Source: Mycolicibacterium vinylchloridicum (GTDB lineage: Bacteria > Actinomycetota > Actinomycetes > Mycobacteriales > Mycobacteriaceae). From it: 64,000 bases of DNA. A program made the translations under genes and the position numbers. The DNA lies in the NCBI RefSeq assembly GCF_013404075.1, contig NZ_JACBJQ010000007.1:1-64000 (forward strand). The letters are read 5' to 3'. Under the pieces are notes generated by a model. That model saw nothing but the letters and a program-made list of their open reading frames with translations. It was not told the DNA's origin and searched no databases. This document shows positions 25,705 through 34,277 of this stretch, one piece after another (the stretch's first letter is position 1; each line of letters opens with the position of its first letter).

Positions 25705-25863
25705 TCAGCGAATCGTCTCGGGGATCGAATTGAGCGCATGCAGGACTTGCACCGCCAATTCGCCCGCAGCCTTGTCGCCAAGTTTGGAGTTGGTCTTGAT
25801 GATCTCCGTAACCAGATCAAGACGAAGCAGGTAGGGCGTACGGACCGTTGTTGGCGAAGCCAT
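25705..25863 (-). CDS. small conserved protein, DUF6307-like
   Basis: 52 residues from ATG 25863 with AGAAGGA upstream. Reads MASPTTVRTPYLLRLDLVTE followed by a KLGDKAAGELAVQVLHAL helix, an all-helical mini-protein. I recall a similar mycobacterial family annotated DUF6307. The open frame extends upstream to 25986 but without a good start. Role unknown. Confidence 0.65.
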   Translation of the reverse strand: MASPTTVRTPYLLRLDLVTEIIKTNSKLGDKAAGELAVQVLHALNSIPETIR

Positions 25864-26056
25864 GGTTTCCTTCTTTGACGGGCATGTCCGCTCGCAATCG
25901 AGCTGCCCGGTAGTGCTGACAGTACGCCCATTCACGCCATCGAGGTTGACTATGGCCAGCCCGCTATGAATCGCCTTGGTTTTCAATATCTCTCACTGCA
26001 GAGCGTAGAGTTGATGTATCGGCGCCACCACGGCCCGTAATTGAGGGCCCAAAAAC

Positions 26057-27277
26057 ATTAATGCGCAACCGCTTTCGCTGGGCATTCTCGCCCGCTCCCG
26101 CAAGGAGAACGAGCGACGACTGCCGATCCATCCGGCGCACCTGAGCAGGATCGACCCCGGGCTCCGATCGCGGATATTCCTCGAGCACGGCTACGGCTCG
26201 CACTTCGGCGCCACCGACGACGCGCTGCGCGACCTGGTCGGAGGAATCGGTACCCGCGCGCAACTTCTTGCCGACTGCGACGTCATTCTGTTGCCCAAGG
26301 TGCAGGCCCAGGATCTCGCGGAAGTCAATGAGCGACAAGTCGTTCTGGGCTGGCCGCACTGCGTACAGGATGTGGCGCTCACCCAGGCCGCCATTGACCG
26401 GCGGCTGACGTTGATCGCCTTCGAGGCGATGAATCACTGGCGGGCAGACGGCGGGTTCGGGCTGCATGTCTTTCACAAGAACAACGAGCTCGCGGGCTAC
26501 TGCTCGGTGCTGCACGCTATGCAACTGATGGGGATCACCGGCAGCTACGGCCGTCGGCTGCGGGCCGCGGTGATCGGCTTCGGCGCGACCGCCCGCGGCG
26601 CCGTGACCGCGCTGAACGCTCACGGTGTCGACGATGTACGGGTCCTGACCAACCGTGACGTCGCCGCGGTCGGCTCGCCGATCCCGTCCACCCAGATCAT
26701 CCAGATGGGGCCCGATCCGGGCCGACCCGACCGGGTCTGGGCCGACGCAGGAGACGGTCCGATCCCGGTCGCCCGTTATCTGGCGGGCAACGACATCGTG
26801 GTCAACTGCGTCTTGCAGGATCCTGACGCACCGCTGATCTTCGTCACCGAGGAAGAGCTGGACGCGTTCGCTCCCGCCAGCCTTATCGTCGACGTTTCCT
26901 GCGACGTGGACATGGGGTTCGGGTGGGCGCGTCCCACCTCATTCGCCGATCCGATCATCGAGGTGGCCGCTGGCGTGCACTATTACGCCGTCGACCACAG
27001 CCCTTCCTATTTGTGGAACTCGGCGACCTGGGAGATCAGCGAAGCGTTGTTGCCGCACCTCGAGGCCCTGCTGGCCGGTCCTGCAGCGTGGAGGTCGAGC
27101 CCGACGATCTCACGGGCCGTCGAGATCTGCGACGGGACGGTGCTCAACCCGAAGATCCTGTCGTTTCAACATCGCGACGCGACCTATCCACATGCGGTTC
27201 GCACCGACCAGTTGGCCACGAGCAAGTCAAAGTCGTTGGGCGGGTTAGCTGTGAACCGGCCACTATCCTCCACGTAG
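26057..27277 (+). CDS. alanine dehydrogenase / N5-(carboxyethyl)ornithine synthase-like protein
   Basis: About 406 residues. The N-terminal AlaDH/PNT domain begins LGILARSRKENERRLPIHPA (26078 onward); the NAD-binding domain carries AAVIGFGATARGAV. N5-CEO synthases and alanine dehydrogenases share this architecture; the GYCSVLHAMQLMGITGSYG link fits CEO-synthase-like proteins. There is no in-frame ATG, GTG or TTG before the conserved start. The only candidate near a GAGGG site is ATT at 26057, or else ATG 26061 with a one-base deletion. Annotation from the first TTG (26291) would remove about 78 conserved residues. Intact downstream. Confidence 0.75.
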   Translation: MNAQPLSLGILARSRKENERRLPIHPAHLSRIDPGLRSRIFLEHGYGSHFGATDDALRDLVGGIGTRAQLLADCDVILLPKVQAQDLAEVNERQVVLGWPHCVQDVALTQAAIDRRLTLIAFEAMNHWRADGGFGLHVFHKNNELAGYCSVLHAMQLMGITGSYGRRLRAAVIGFGATARGAVTALNAHGVDDVRVLTNRDVAAVGSPIPSTQIIQMGPDPGRPDRVWADAGDGPIPVARYLAGNDIVVNCVLQDPDAPLIFVTEEELDAFAPASLIVDVSCDVDMGFGWARPTSFADPIIEVAAGVHYYAVDHSPSYLWNSATWEISEALLPHLEALLAGPAAWRSSPTISRAVEICDGTVLNPKILSFQHRDATYPHAVRTDQLATSKSKSLGGLAVNRPLSST

Positions 27278-27321
27278 CCGCGGCGAGATCGCCACGTGCA
27301 ACACTCGCGGAGGATGAAACT

Positions 27322-27864
27322 GTGACCTCAGGAGCCCGGCTGGCCATCGGCGACGCCGCAGCCACCGACCTCGACGAGCTCGCCGACGTCGCCGCCGCCA
27401 CCTTCCCGCTGGCCTGCCCGCCCACCTCGCCGCCTGGCGAGATCGCGGCCTTCATCGCCGCCAACCTGTCCCGCCGGCGCTTCGCCGACTACCTGGCCGA
27501 CCCGTCGCGCACGGTGCTCGCCGCCCGCGACGGCGGCCGACTGGTCGGCTACGCCATGCTCATCGACGGCCTCGGGCAGGATGCCGACGTCGCCCGGGCC
27601 GTGACGATGCAGCCCGCGGTCGAGCTGTCCAAGATCTACGTGCTAGCCGACAGCCACGGGTCGGGTGCCTCCGCGGCGCTGATGGCCGCCGCCGTCGACC
27701 GCGCCACAACCGCCGGAGCCCGCTGCCTCTGGCTGGGAGTGAACCAGAAAAACGAACGGGCGCAACGGTTCTACGCCAAGCACGGCTTCACCATCGCAGG
27801 CGCCAAAACGTTCCCGATGGGCACCCACACCGAGCACGACTATGTGCTGGTGCGCCCCCTCTGA
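27322..27864 (+). CDS. GNAT-family N-acetyltransferase
   Basis: 180 residues from GTG 27322, which has GGAGGA 7 nt upstream; the frame is open far upstream but overlaps the dehydrogenase-like gene. GNAT features: an AARDGGRLVGYAMLID strand, ELSKIYVLADSHGSGASAALM with the acetyl-CoA loop (normally Q/RxxGxG/A), and LGVNQKNERAQRFYAKHGF (helix 4 with the NxxAxxFYxKxGF signature). Acceptor unknown. Lies 44 bp downstream of the CEO-synthase-like gene on the same strand. Confidence 0.88.
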   Translation: MTSGARLAIGDAAATDLDELADVAAATFPLACPPTSPPGEIAAFIAANLSRRRFADYLADPSRTVLAARDGGRLVGYAMLIDGLGQDADVARAVTMQPAVELSKIYVLADSHGSGASAALMAAAVDRATTAGARCLWLGVNQKNERAQRFYAKHGFTIAGAKTFPMGTHTEHDYVLVRPL

Positions 27865-27957
27865 AGTCGACAAACGCCCCTGGTTTAGCAATGTGGTCGT
27901 AGTGTGAACCCCGTTGGCCTGATCGCCCCACGCCGGATCTAGCCGAAAGGACGCTTG

Positions 27958-30900
27958 GTGGACGTTGGCTCGGTTTCCGGCCCCGACGATCACGTCGGCC
28001 GCGATCTGTCGAAGGTGGACTGGGCGGCGACCCCGCTCGGCGTGTCCTCCGAGTGGCCCCAGAGCCTGCGGACCGCGGTCAGCATCGTGCTGTCGTCGCG
28101 CTTCTCCATGTGGATGGCCTGGGGACCCGAGCTGACGTTCTTCTGCAACGACGCCTACCGGCGCGACACGCTGGGCCGCAAGTATCCCTGGGCGCTGGGC
28201 CAGCCGCTTCGCAAGGTGTGGGCCGAAATCTGGGACGACGTCGGACCTCGTATCAGCAGGGTGTTGACCAGCGGCGAATCGACGTGGGATGAGGCGCTGC
28301 TGCTGTTCCTCGAGCGGTCGGGATATCCCGAGGAGACCTATCACACCTTCTCCTACAGTCCGCTGCGCGACGAGCCGGGCCACGTCGTGGGGGTGCTGTG
28401 CGTGGTGAGCGAGGACACCAACCGGGTGATCAGTGAGCGGCGGATGTCCACCCTGCGCCATCTCGGCTCCGACCCGTCTGTGGTGCGTACCGAGACCGAG
28501 ATACTGGCCTTCGCGGGCCGTCAACTCGAACGCAACCCGCGTGACCTGCCGTTCACCCTGACCTACCTATTCGATGACGACGGTAACGCGCGGCTGGCCG
28601 GAGCCAGCGGAATGCCCGCCGGCCATCCGGCCGCACCGCCGACGCTGCCGGCGGGCGGCAACTGGGTCTGGCCGGTCGGCGAACCCGCCCGGGGCCAATC
28701 GGTGCTCGTCGACCTCGACGGGCCGCCGTTCGACGACCTGCCGACCGGCCCCTGGCAGGATCCGCCGCGCCACGCGCTCGTCACACCTCTTCTCGCACAG
28801 GGCGGAACGCCGTCAGGATTCCTGGTCGCCGCGCTCAACCGCTACCGCCCCCTCGACGACGACTACCGCGGCTTCATCAACCTGGTGGCCGGGCACATCG
28901 CGGCCGGGATCTCCAGCGCCCGCAGCTACCACGAGCAGCAGCGCCGCGCTGACGAACTCGCCGAGCTGGACCGCGCCAAGACGACGTTCTTCTCCAACAT
29001 CAGCCACGAGTTCCGCACACCGATCACCCTGATCCTGGGGCCGGTAGCCGAACTGCGCGCACACTCGTCCGGCCTCGACGAGCACGCGCATCAAGAACTC
29101 GACGTGATTCAGCGCAACGGGTTACGCCTGGCCAAGCTCGTGAACACGCTGCTCGACTTCTCCCGGATCGAAGCCAACCGGGTGCAAGCCCACTACGAGC
29201 CGGTCGATCTTGCCGAAGTGACCGCGGAATTGGCCAGCGTGTTCCGCTCGGCCATCGACCGCGCGGGACTGCGGATGGTCGTCGACTGCCGATCCGTTGA
29301 GGATCCGGTCTACCTGGACCGCGACATGTGGGAAAAGGTCATCCTCAACCTGCTGTCGAACGCGTTGAAGTACACCTTCGCCGGAACGATCACCGTGCGG
29401 GTGGTCCGCGAGGGGGACGAAGCGGTGGTGACGGTCGCCGATACCGGCATCGGCGTACCCGCCGCCGAGATGCCCCGGCTGTTCGAGCGATTCCACCGGA
29501 TCGACAGCGCCCGCGCCCGCTCCACCGAGGGCAGCGGTATCGGGCTTGCCTTGGTCAAGGAGCTTGTCGGTTTACACGGCGGTGAGATCACCGCCGACAG
29601 CGTCGAAGGCGCGGGCACCACGTTCTCGATCCGCTTGCCGATGGGACCGGGTCACCTGCCCGCCGACGCGATCGTCGAGCCGGGAACGGGCCGGACGTCC
29701 TCCGGTATCGCCGAGCCCTACGTGCAGGAAGCCTTGCGCTGGCTGCCCGACGACGATGCCCCCGAGCTACCCGAGATGCCGGACCCGCCGGCGGCGGCCA
29801 TCGCACCCAGCCATGTGCTGGTCGCCGACGACAACGCCGATATGCGCGAATACCTGGTCCGGCTGCTGCGCGGTGCCGGCTATCGAGTCGATGCGGTGGC
29901 CGACGGGCACCAGGCCCTGGACCGGATCCGGGCCGAGCTGCCCGACCTGGTGGTCAGTGACGTGATGATGCCCCGGCTGGACGGGTTGTCTCTGGTCACC
30001 GCACTGCGATCCGACCCACGCACCCTCGGCGTACCGGTCCTGCTGCTGTCGGCGCGAGCCGGGCAGGAAGCCTCGGTCGAAGGACTGAACGCCGGTGCCG
30101 ACGACTATCTGGTGAAGCCGTTCGCCGCGGCCGACCTGCTGGCGCGGGTCCGGGCGAATATCGAGCTGGCCCGGCTTCGCACCCATCACACCCGCTGGCG
30201 CACGGCACTGGTGGAGTCTCTGCAGGAAGCGTTCTTCGTCTGCGACGAAGTCGGCGCGGTCATCGAGATCAACAACGCGTTCACCGACATCCTGGGCTTC
30301 GGTCCCGAAGATCTGCCGTATGCCCCGGAGCATCCGTGGTGGCCGGATGCCGAGACCCAGCCCGAGGCACACCGGCTGATCGTGGAGGCGTTCGCCGGTA
30401 TCCCCGAGAAACCCCTTGGCAGCTACACGATTCCGGTGAATCATCGCGACGGCCACCGGGTGTGGATCACGGCGAACATCGCCCATGCTGAGGACCCCGA
30501 CACCGGGCGCGACGTGATGGTCGGGACGTTTCGCGACGTCACCACCGAGCATTACAGCGGGCAACGCCAGATTGCGCTGGCTGCACTGAATCAGCAACTC
30601 GCGCAAGCAGATACCGTTGACGATGCGCTGCGTGGTGCGATCGAGCAGCTGCGCAGGCAATGGTCGGCCGAGCGTGTACTGGCCGCGATCTTCCCCGCCC
30701 GCAACGCCGCGGACACGTCGGAAATCGAACCCCCGGACCTCTTCGGCGACAACGACGTTGACTTGTGGCCGACGCTCGAGGCGGCGGTCCGTGATCGGAT
30801 CGCCGCGCTGGGCAACGCCAGGGATCTGCTGGCCGTCGACACCGGCTTGAGCGGTTCGGCGGGCATCGCGCTACAGCATCCACGGGGCATCCTGGTGATC

Positions 30901-32091
30901 TGGATCGTCCTGCCCGCCGAACGGCCCTTCACCGCCGAAGACCAGACCTTACTGGCCGTGCTGGCAGGCCGTCTCGGCCAGGGCTTGCAGCGCGTCCACC
31001 AAGTGGACCAGCAGCGGGAAACTGCTCTGGCACTGCAGCATTCGATTCTCGGTCCGGCGTCCCTGCCCGCCGGTTTCGCGGTGCGCTACCAACCGGCGTC
31101 GCATCCGCTTCAAGTAGGCGGCGACTGGTATGACGTGATCGCCCTCGACGACGGACGCATCGCCCTGGTGGTGGGTGACTGCGTCGGCCACGACCTGGCC
31201 GCGGCCACGGTGATGGGCCAGCTGCGCAGCGCCTGCCGGGCGCTACTACTCGAAAACTCCAGTCCGGCAGCTGCATTGGCGGGCCTCGACCGGTTCGCTG
31301 CCCGGCTTCCCGGCGCGCAGTCCACCACCGCGCTGTGCGCGGTGCTGAATCCCGACACCGGTGACCTCGCCTATTCCAGCGCCGGACATCCCCCGGCGAT
31401 CCTGGTCTGCGCCGACGGCACCACCCGCCTGCTCGAAGGCGGGCATTCGATCGCGTTGGGCATCCGGCCGGACCGGGTTCGGCCCGAGGCCCAGCTGACC
31501 ATCCCGTCGCAGTCGACCCTGCTGCTCTATACCGACGGCCTGGTGGAACGCAGGCGCCGCTCGCTCGATGACGGAATCAACCAGGCAGTCAACCTCATTC
31601 GCGATGACAGTGCCCTAGACCTCGACCCACTGGCCGATCGGATCATGCACAGCCTGGCACCGCCGGGCGGATACCAGGACGATGTGGCCTTGTTGCTCTA
31701 CCGGCATCCGGCTCCGCTGAACGTCGTCATCCCGGCCGACGCCATCCATCTGGCCCCGGCGCGCGCCGCGCTGCGCGAGTGGCTCAACTCGGCCGGTATC
31801 GACCATGACCAGGCGCAGGATGTCCTGGTCGCCGCCGGCGAGGCCGTCACCAACTCCATCGAACACGGTTATCGCCACATCGACGGCGGCACCATCACCC
31901 TGCAGGCCATCTCGGAGGTCGACCAGCTGCGCCTGACGATCACCGACACCGGCGAGTGGAAACCCAAGGACACCGGGTACAGCCACCGCGGCAAGGGCAT
32001 TCAGATCATGCAGGCGCTGATGGAGGACGTGTCGATACTGCGTGACACCACCGGCACCATCGTGCATCTGGCGACCAGGATCCGCCGATGA
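27958..32091 (+). CDS. giant PAS-GAF hybrid histidine kinase-receiver-PP2C-RsbW protein
   Basis: 1377 residues from GTG 27958 (AAAGGA 7 nt upstream). In order: PAS (about 20-155), GAF (180-330), HisKA FSNISHEFRTP (H350), HATPase (N468; DTGIG 495-499; GSGIGLALV 525-533), receiver (D624/D625, phospho-D668 in VVSDVMMPRLDG, K720), PAS (745-865), GAF (880-1010), PP2C/SpoIIE phosphatase (GGDWYDV 1054-1060, GDCVGHD 1073-1079, YTDGLVE, QDDVALLL) and RsbW-type kinase (E1295/N1299, DTGEW 1330-1334, RGKGIQIMQAL). All catalytic residues I can check are present. It could link phosphorelay to partner switching of the STAS protein that overlaps its end. No membrane segment is evident. Confidence 0.93.
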   Translation: MDVGSVSGPDDHVGRDLSKVDWAATPLGVSSEWPQSLRTAVSIVLSSRFSMWMAWGPELTFFCNDAYRRDTLGRKYPWALGQPLRKVWAEIWDDVGPRISRVLTSGESTWDEALLLFLERSGYPEETYHTFSYSPLRDEPGHVVGVLCVVSEDTNRVISERRMSTLRHLGSDPSVVRTETEILAFAGRQLERNPRDLPFTLTYLFDDDGNARLAGASGMPAGHPAAPPTLPAGGNWVWPVGEPARGQSVLVDLDGPPFDDLPTGPWQDPPRHALVTPLLAQGGTPSGFLVAALNRYRPLDDDYRGFINLVAGHIAAGISSARSYHEQQRRADELAELDRAKTTFFSNISHEFRTPITLILGPVAELRAHSSGLDEHAHQELDVIQRNGLRLAKLVNTLLDFSRIEANRVQAHYEPVDLAEVTAELASVFRSAIDRAGLRMVVDCRSVEDPVYLDRDMWEKVILNLLSNALKYTFAGTITVRVVREGDEAVVTVADTGIGVPAAEMPRLFERFHRIDSARARSTEGSGIGLALVKELVGLHGGEITADSVEGAGTTFSIRLPMGPGHLPADAIVEPGTGRTSSGIAEPYVQEALRWLPDDDAPELPEMPDPPAAAIAPSHVLVADDNADMREYLVRLLRGAGYRVDAVADGHQALDRIRAELPDLVVSDVMMPRLDGLSLVTALRSDPRTLGVPVLLLSARAGQEASVEGLNAGADDYLVKPFAAADLLARVRANIELARLRTHHTRWRTALVESLQEAFFVCDEVGAVIEINNAFTDILGFGPEDLPYAPEHPWWPDAETQPEAHRLIVEAFAGIPEKPLGSYTIPVNHRDGHRVWITANIAHAEDPDTGRDVMVGTFRDVTTEHYSGQRQIALAALNQQLAQADTVDDALRGAIEQLRRQWSAERVLAAIFPARNAADTSEIEPPDLFGDNDVDLWPTLEAAVRDRIAALGNARDLLAVDTGLSGSAGIALQHPRGILVIWIVLPAERPFTAEDQTLLAVLAGRLGQGLQRVHQVDQQRETALALQHSILGPASLPAGFAVRYQPASHPLQVGGDWYDVIALDDGRIALVVGDCVGHDLAAATVMGQLRSACRALLLENSSPAAALAGLDRFAARLPGAQSTTALCAVLNPDTGDLAYSSAGHPPAILVCADGTTRLLEGGHSIALGIRPDRVRPEAQLTIPSQSTLLLYTDGLVERRRRSLDDGINQAVNLIRDDSALDLDPLADRIMHSLAPPGGYQDDVALLLYRHPAPLNVVIPADAIHLAPARAALREWLNSAGIDHDQAQDVLVAAGEAVTNSIEHGYRHIDGGTITLQAISEVDQLRLTITDTGEWKPKDTGYSHRGKGIQIMQALMEDVSILRDTTGTIVHLATRIRR

Positions 32092-32402
32092 GCACCCCGT
32101 TGACAGTGCGCATCGACCGGGCGGCCGACGGCCGACTCGTGCTGTTCGCCGCCGGGGAGATCGATGCCAGCAACGTGGCCGACTTCGCCGAGGCCCTCGA
32201 CGCCGGCACCAACGGTGACTCCGACACCCTGACCGTCGACCTCAGCGAGGTCGAGTACCTGGACAGCGCGGCAATCAATGCCCTTGCGCCCCATGCGGAA
32301 ACGCTGCAGATCATCGCAAACCCGGTGCTACTGCGTGTGCTCACGGTCAGCGGCCTGGCCGAGCTCGCGAAGATCCGGCCCGCGCCCTCATCGGACGCGT
32401 GA
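32088..32402 (+). CDS. STAS-domain anti-sigma antagonist paired with the giant kinase
   Basis: 104 residues, a single STAS domain with the target serine in LSEVEYLDSAAINAL (S60). ATG 32088 overlaps the stop of the large sensor gene (ATGA), so the two are co-translated. It is probably the substrate of that protein's RsbW-like kinase and PP2C phosphatase domains. Unlike the STAS at 1030-1419 it has no disordered head. Which sigma factor or output it governs is not visible. Confidence 0.87.
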   Translation: MSTPLTVRIDRAADGRLVLFAAGEIDASNVADFAEALDAGTNGDSDTLTVDLSEVEYLDSAAINALAPHAETLQIIANPVLLRVLTVSGLAELAKIRPAPSSDA

Positions 32403-32403
32403 C

Positions 32404-33420
32404 CTACAGTCCCCCGGGACTGGTCAGCGCCAGCAGCCGAGACGTCGCCCGCAGGTACTTCTTGCGATAGCCGCCGGCCAGCATCTCCTCGGAGAAGATG
32501 GTGTCCAGCTTGGCGCCCGAGGCGACCACCGGAATTCCCGCGTCATACAGGCGGTCGGTCAACGCAACCAGCCGAAGCGCAACGTTCTGGTCATCGATCG
32601 CATGCACGCCGGTGATGTATACGCGCTCCACGCCCTCGATGAGGGTGAGGTAGCGCGACGGGTGCATCGTCGCCAGATGCGCGCACAACGCGTCGAAGTC
32701 GTCGAGGGTGGCCCCGGGCACCTCGGCCGCCCGCGCGGCCACCGCATCGTCGGACAGCGGCTCGGGAGCCGGCGGTAGTCCGCGATGACGGTAGTCCGGG
32801 CCTTCGATTCGGACGGTGGTGAAAATGCTTGCCAGAGTGTTGATTTCACGCAGAAAATCCTGGGCCGCGAAGCGCCCCTCGCCCAGCTGCTCAGGAAGTG
32901 TGTTCGAGGTCGCCGCGATCGACACCCCGCGCTCGACGAGCGCCGACAGCAGCCGTGAGATCAGTGTGGTGTTACCCGGATCGTCGAGCTCGAACTCGTC
33001 GATGCACAGCACCACATAGTCGGCGAGCAACTCGATGCACTCGACGAAGCCGAAAACACCGGCCAGCTGGGTCAGCTCCCCGAACGTCGCGAACGCCCTG
33101 GGGTGTTCGGCCGACGCGGGCAACTCCCGGTACGACGACGCCAGCAGATGCGTCTTGCCGACGCCGAACCCGCCGTCGAGATAGATCCCCACCCCGGGCA
33201 GGGTCTCCCGCTTGCCGAACAGCTTCTTCTTACCGGCACGGCGCCGCACTGCCTCTTCGCAGAACGCCCGGCAAGCGTTGACGGCGGCGGCCTGAGTCGG
33301 CTCGGCGGGATCCGGACGATAGGTGTCGAAGCGGACGTCGGCGAACGTGGGCGGCGGGATCAGCTGAGCCACCAACCGCTCCGGGGAGACCGTCGGATGA
33401 CGATCGACGAGGCGGTCCAT
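32404..33420 (-). CDS. zapE: ZapE/AFG1-like P-loop ATPase (Rv2670c-like)
   Basis: A 338-residue AFG1/ZapE-type AAA ATPase. Walker A is GIYLDGGFGVGKTHLL, Walker B VVLCIDEFELDD, then a sensor region (SIAATSNTLPEQLGEGRF) and a Tyr/Arg-rich C-terminus. ATG 33420 is preferred over TTG 33447. ZapE destabilises FtsZ in E. coli; the role in mycobacteria is untested. It is convergent with the STAS gene (stops 1 bp apart) and divergent from the RibD-like gene. First gene of the Rv2670c-Rv2701c-like block. Confidence 0.9.
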   Translation of the reverse strand: MDRLVDRHPTVSPERLVAQLIPPPTFADVRFDTYRPDPAEPTQAAAVNACRAFCEEAVRRRAGKKKLFGKRETLPGVGIYLDGGFGVGKTHLLASSYRELPASAEHPRAFATFGELTQLAGVFGFVECIELLADYVVLCIDEFELDDPGNTTLISRLLSALVERGVSIAATSNTLPEQLGEGRFAAQDFLREINTLASIFTTVRIEGPDYRHRGLPPAPEPLSDDAVAARAAEVPGATLDDFDALCAHLATMHPSRYLTLIEGVERVYITGVHAIDDQNVALRLVALTDRLYDAGIPVVASGAKLDTIFSEEMLAGGYRKKYLRATSRLLALTSPGGL

Positions 33421-33455
33421 GACACGAACCCTATCGGCGTGTTGCAATCGACGGC

Positions 33456-34241
33456 ATGGCCGACCCGAGCCCGACCGACCCGGATGGGACGCATTTCACA
33501 CTGGTGGGCGGCGACGCACCGGTGGACGACGACCGGCTCGCCGAGCTCTACGCCTACCCCGCCGATCTGACGCGCTGTCTGGTCCGCGGCAACATGATCA
33601 CGAGTCTCGACGGCGGCGCTGCCACCGACGGCACCTCCGGCGGACTCGGCGCCGCGGGCGACCGGCTGATCTTCCGGACACTGCGTGAGCTCGCCGACGT
33701 CATCGTCGTCGGAGCAGGCACCGCGCACGCCGAGAACTACTCCGGCGCGCAGATGTCGGTCGCGCAACGCGGAAGTCGGCAACGGCGCGGCCAGAGCGAG
33801 GTCCCACCGATCGCGCTGGTCACCCGATCCGGGCGGATCGATCACGACTGGCCGGTGCTGACCCGCACCGAGGTGGCACCGTTGGTCCTGACGTGTGACG
33901 ACGCCGCCGCCGAGGCGAGCGCCCGACTGGCCGGCGCGGCCGATGTGATCGCCTGCTCGGCGGCCGATCCCGCCGAGGTCGACCCGGGCGCGATGCTGGC
34001 CGCGCTCGCCGGCCGGGGGCTGCGCCGGGTGCTGTGCGAGGGTGGCCCCACCCTGATGGGCACGTTCGTCGAGCACGGCCTGCTCGACGAGCTCTGTCTG
34101 ACCACCGCCCCGAAGCTTGTCGGGGGCTCCGCACCGCGGATCGTCGCCGGCGGCGGTCACGTGCTGGCGGACATGCGCCGCGAGCACCTGATCTCCGACG
34201 CCGAGGGCTATCTATACGGGCGCTATACGCGCGTCGGCTGA
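33456..34241 (+). CDS. RibD C-terminal-type reductase (Rv2671-like)
   Basis: 261 residues matching the RibD reductase/DHFR-like fold: NMITSLDGGAA at the start, then ELADVIVVGAGTAHAENY (NADPH loop), LRRVLCEGGPTLMGTF and DELCLTTAPKLVGG. The deaminase half of bifunctional RibD is absent. In M. tuberculosis Rv2671, annotated ribD, has been reported to substitute for dihydrofolate reductase and influence p-aminosalicylate resistance, so the true substrate may be a folate rather than a riboflavin precursor. ATG 33456, divergent from zapE by 35 bp. Confidence 0.88.
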   Translation: MADPSPTDPDGTHFTLVGGDAPVDDDRLAELYAYPADLTRCLVRGNMITSLDGGAATDGTSGGLGAAGDRLIFRTLRELADVIVVGAGTAHAENYSGAQMSVAQRGSRQRRGQSEVPPIALVTRSGRIDHDWPVLTRTEVAPLVLTCDDAAAEASARLAGAADVIACSAADPAEVDPGAMLAALAGRGLRRVLCEGGPTLMGTFVEHGLLDELCLTTAPKLVGGSAPRIVAGGGHVLADMRREHLISDAEGYLYGRYTRVG

Positions 34242-34277
34242 CCGTTTCCGCCTGGCGGTGTCGCTACTGTGGTGGAC

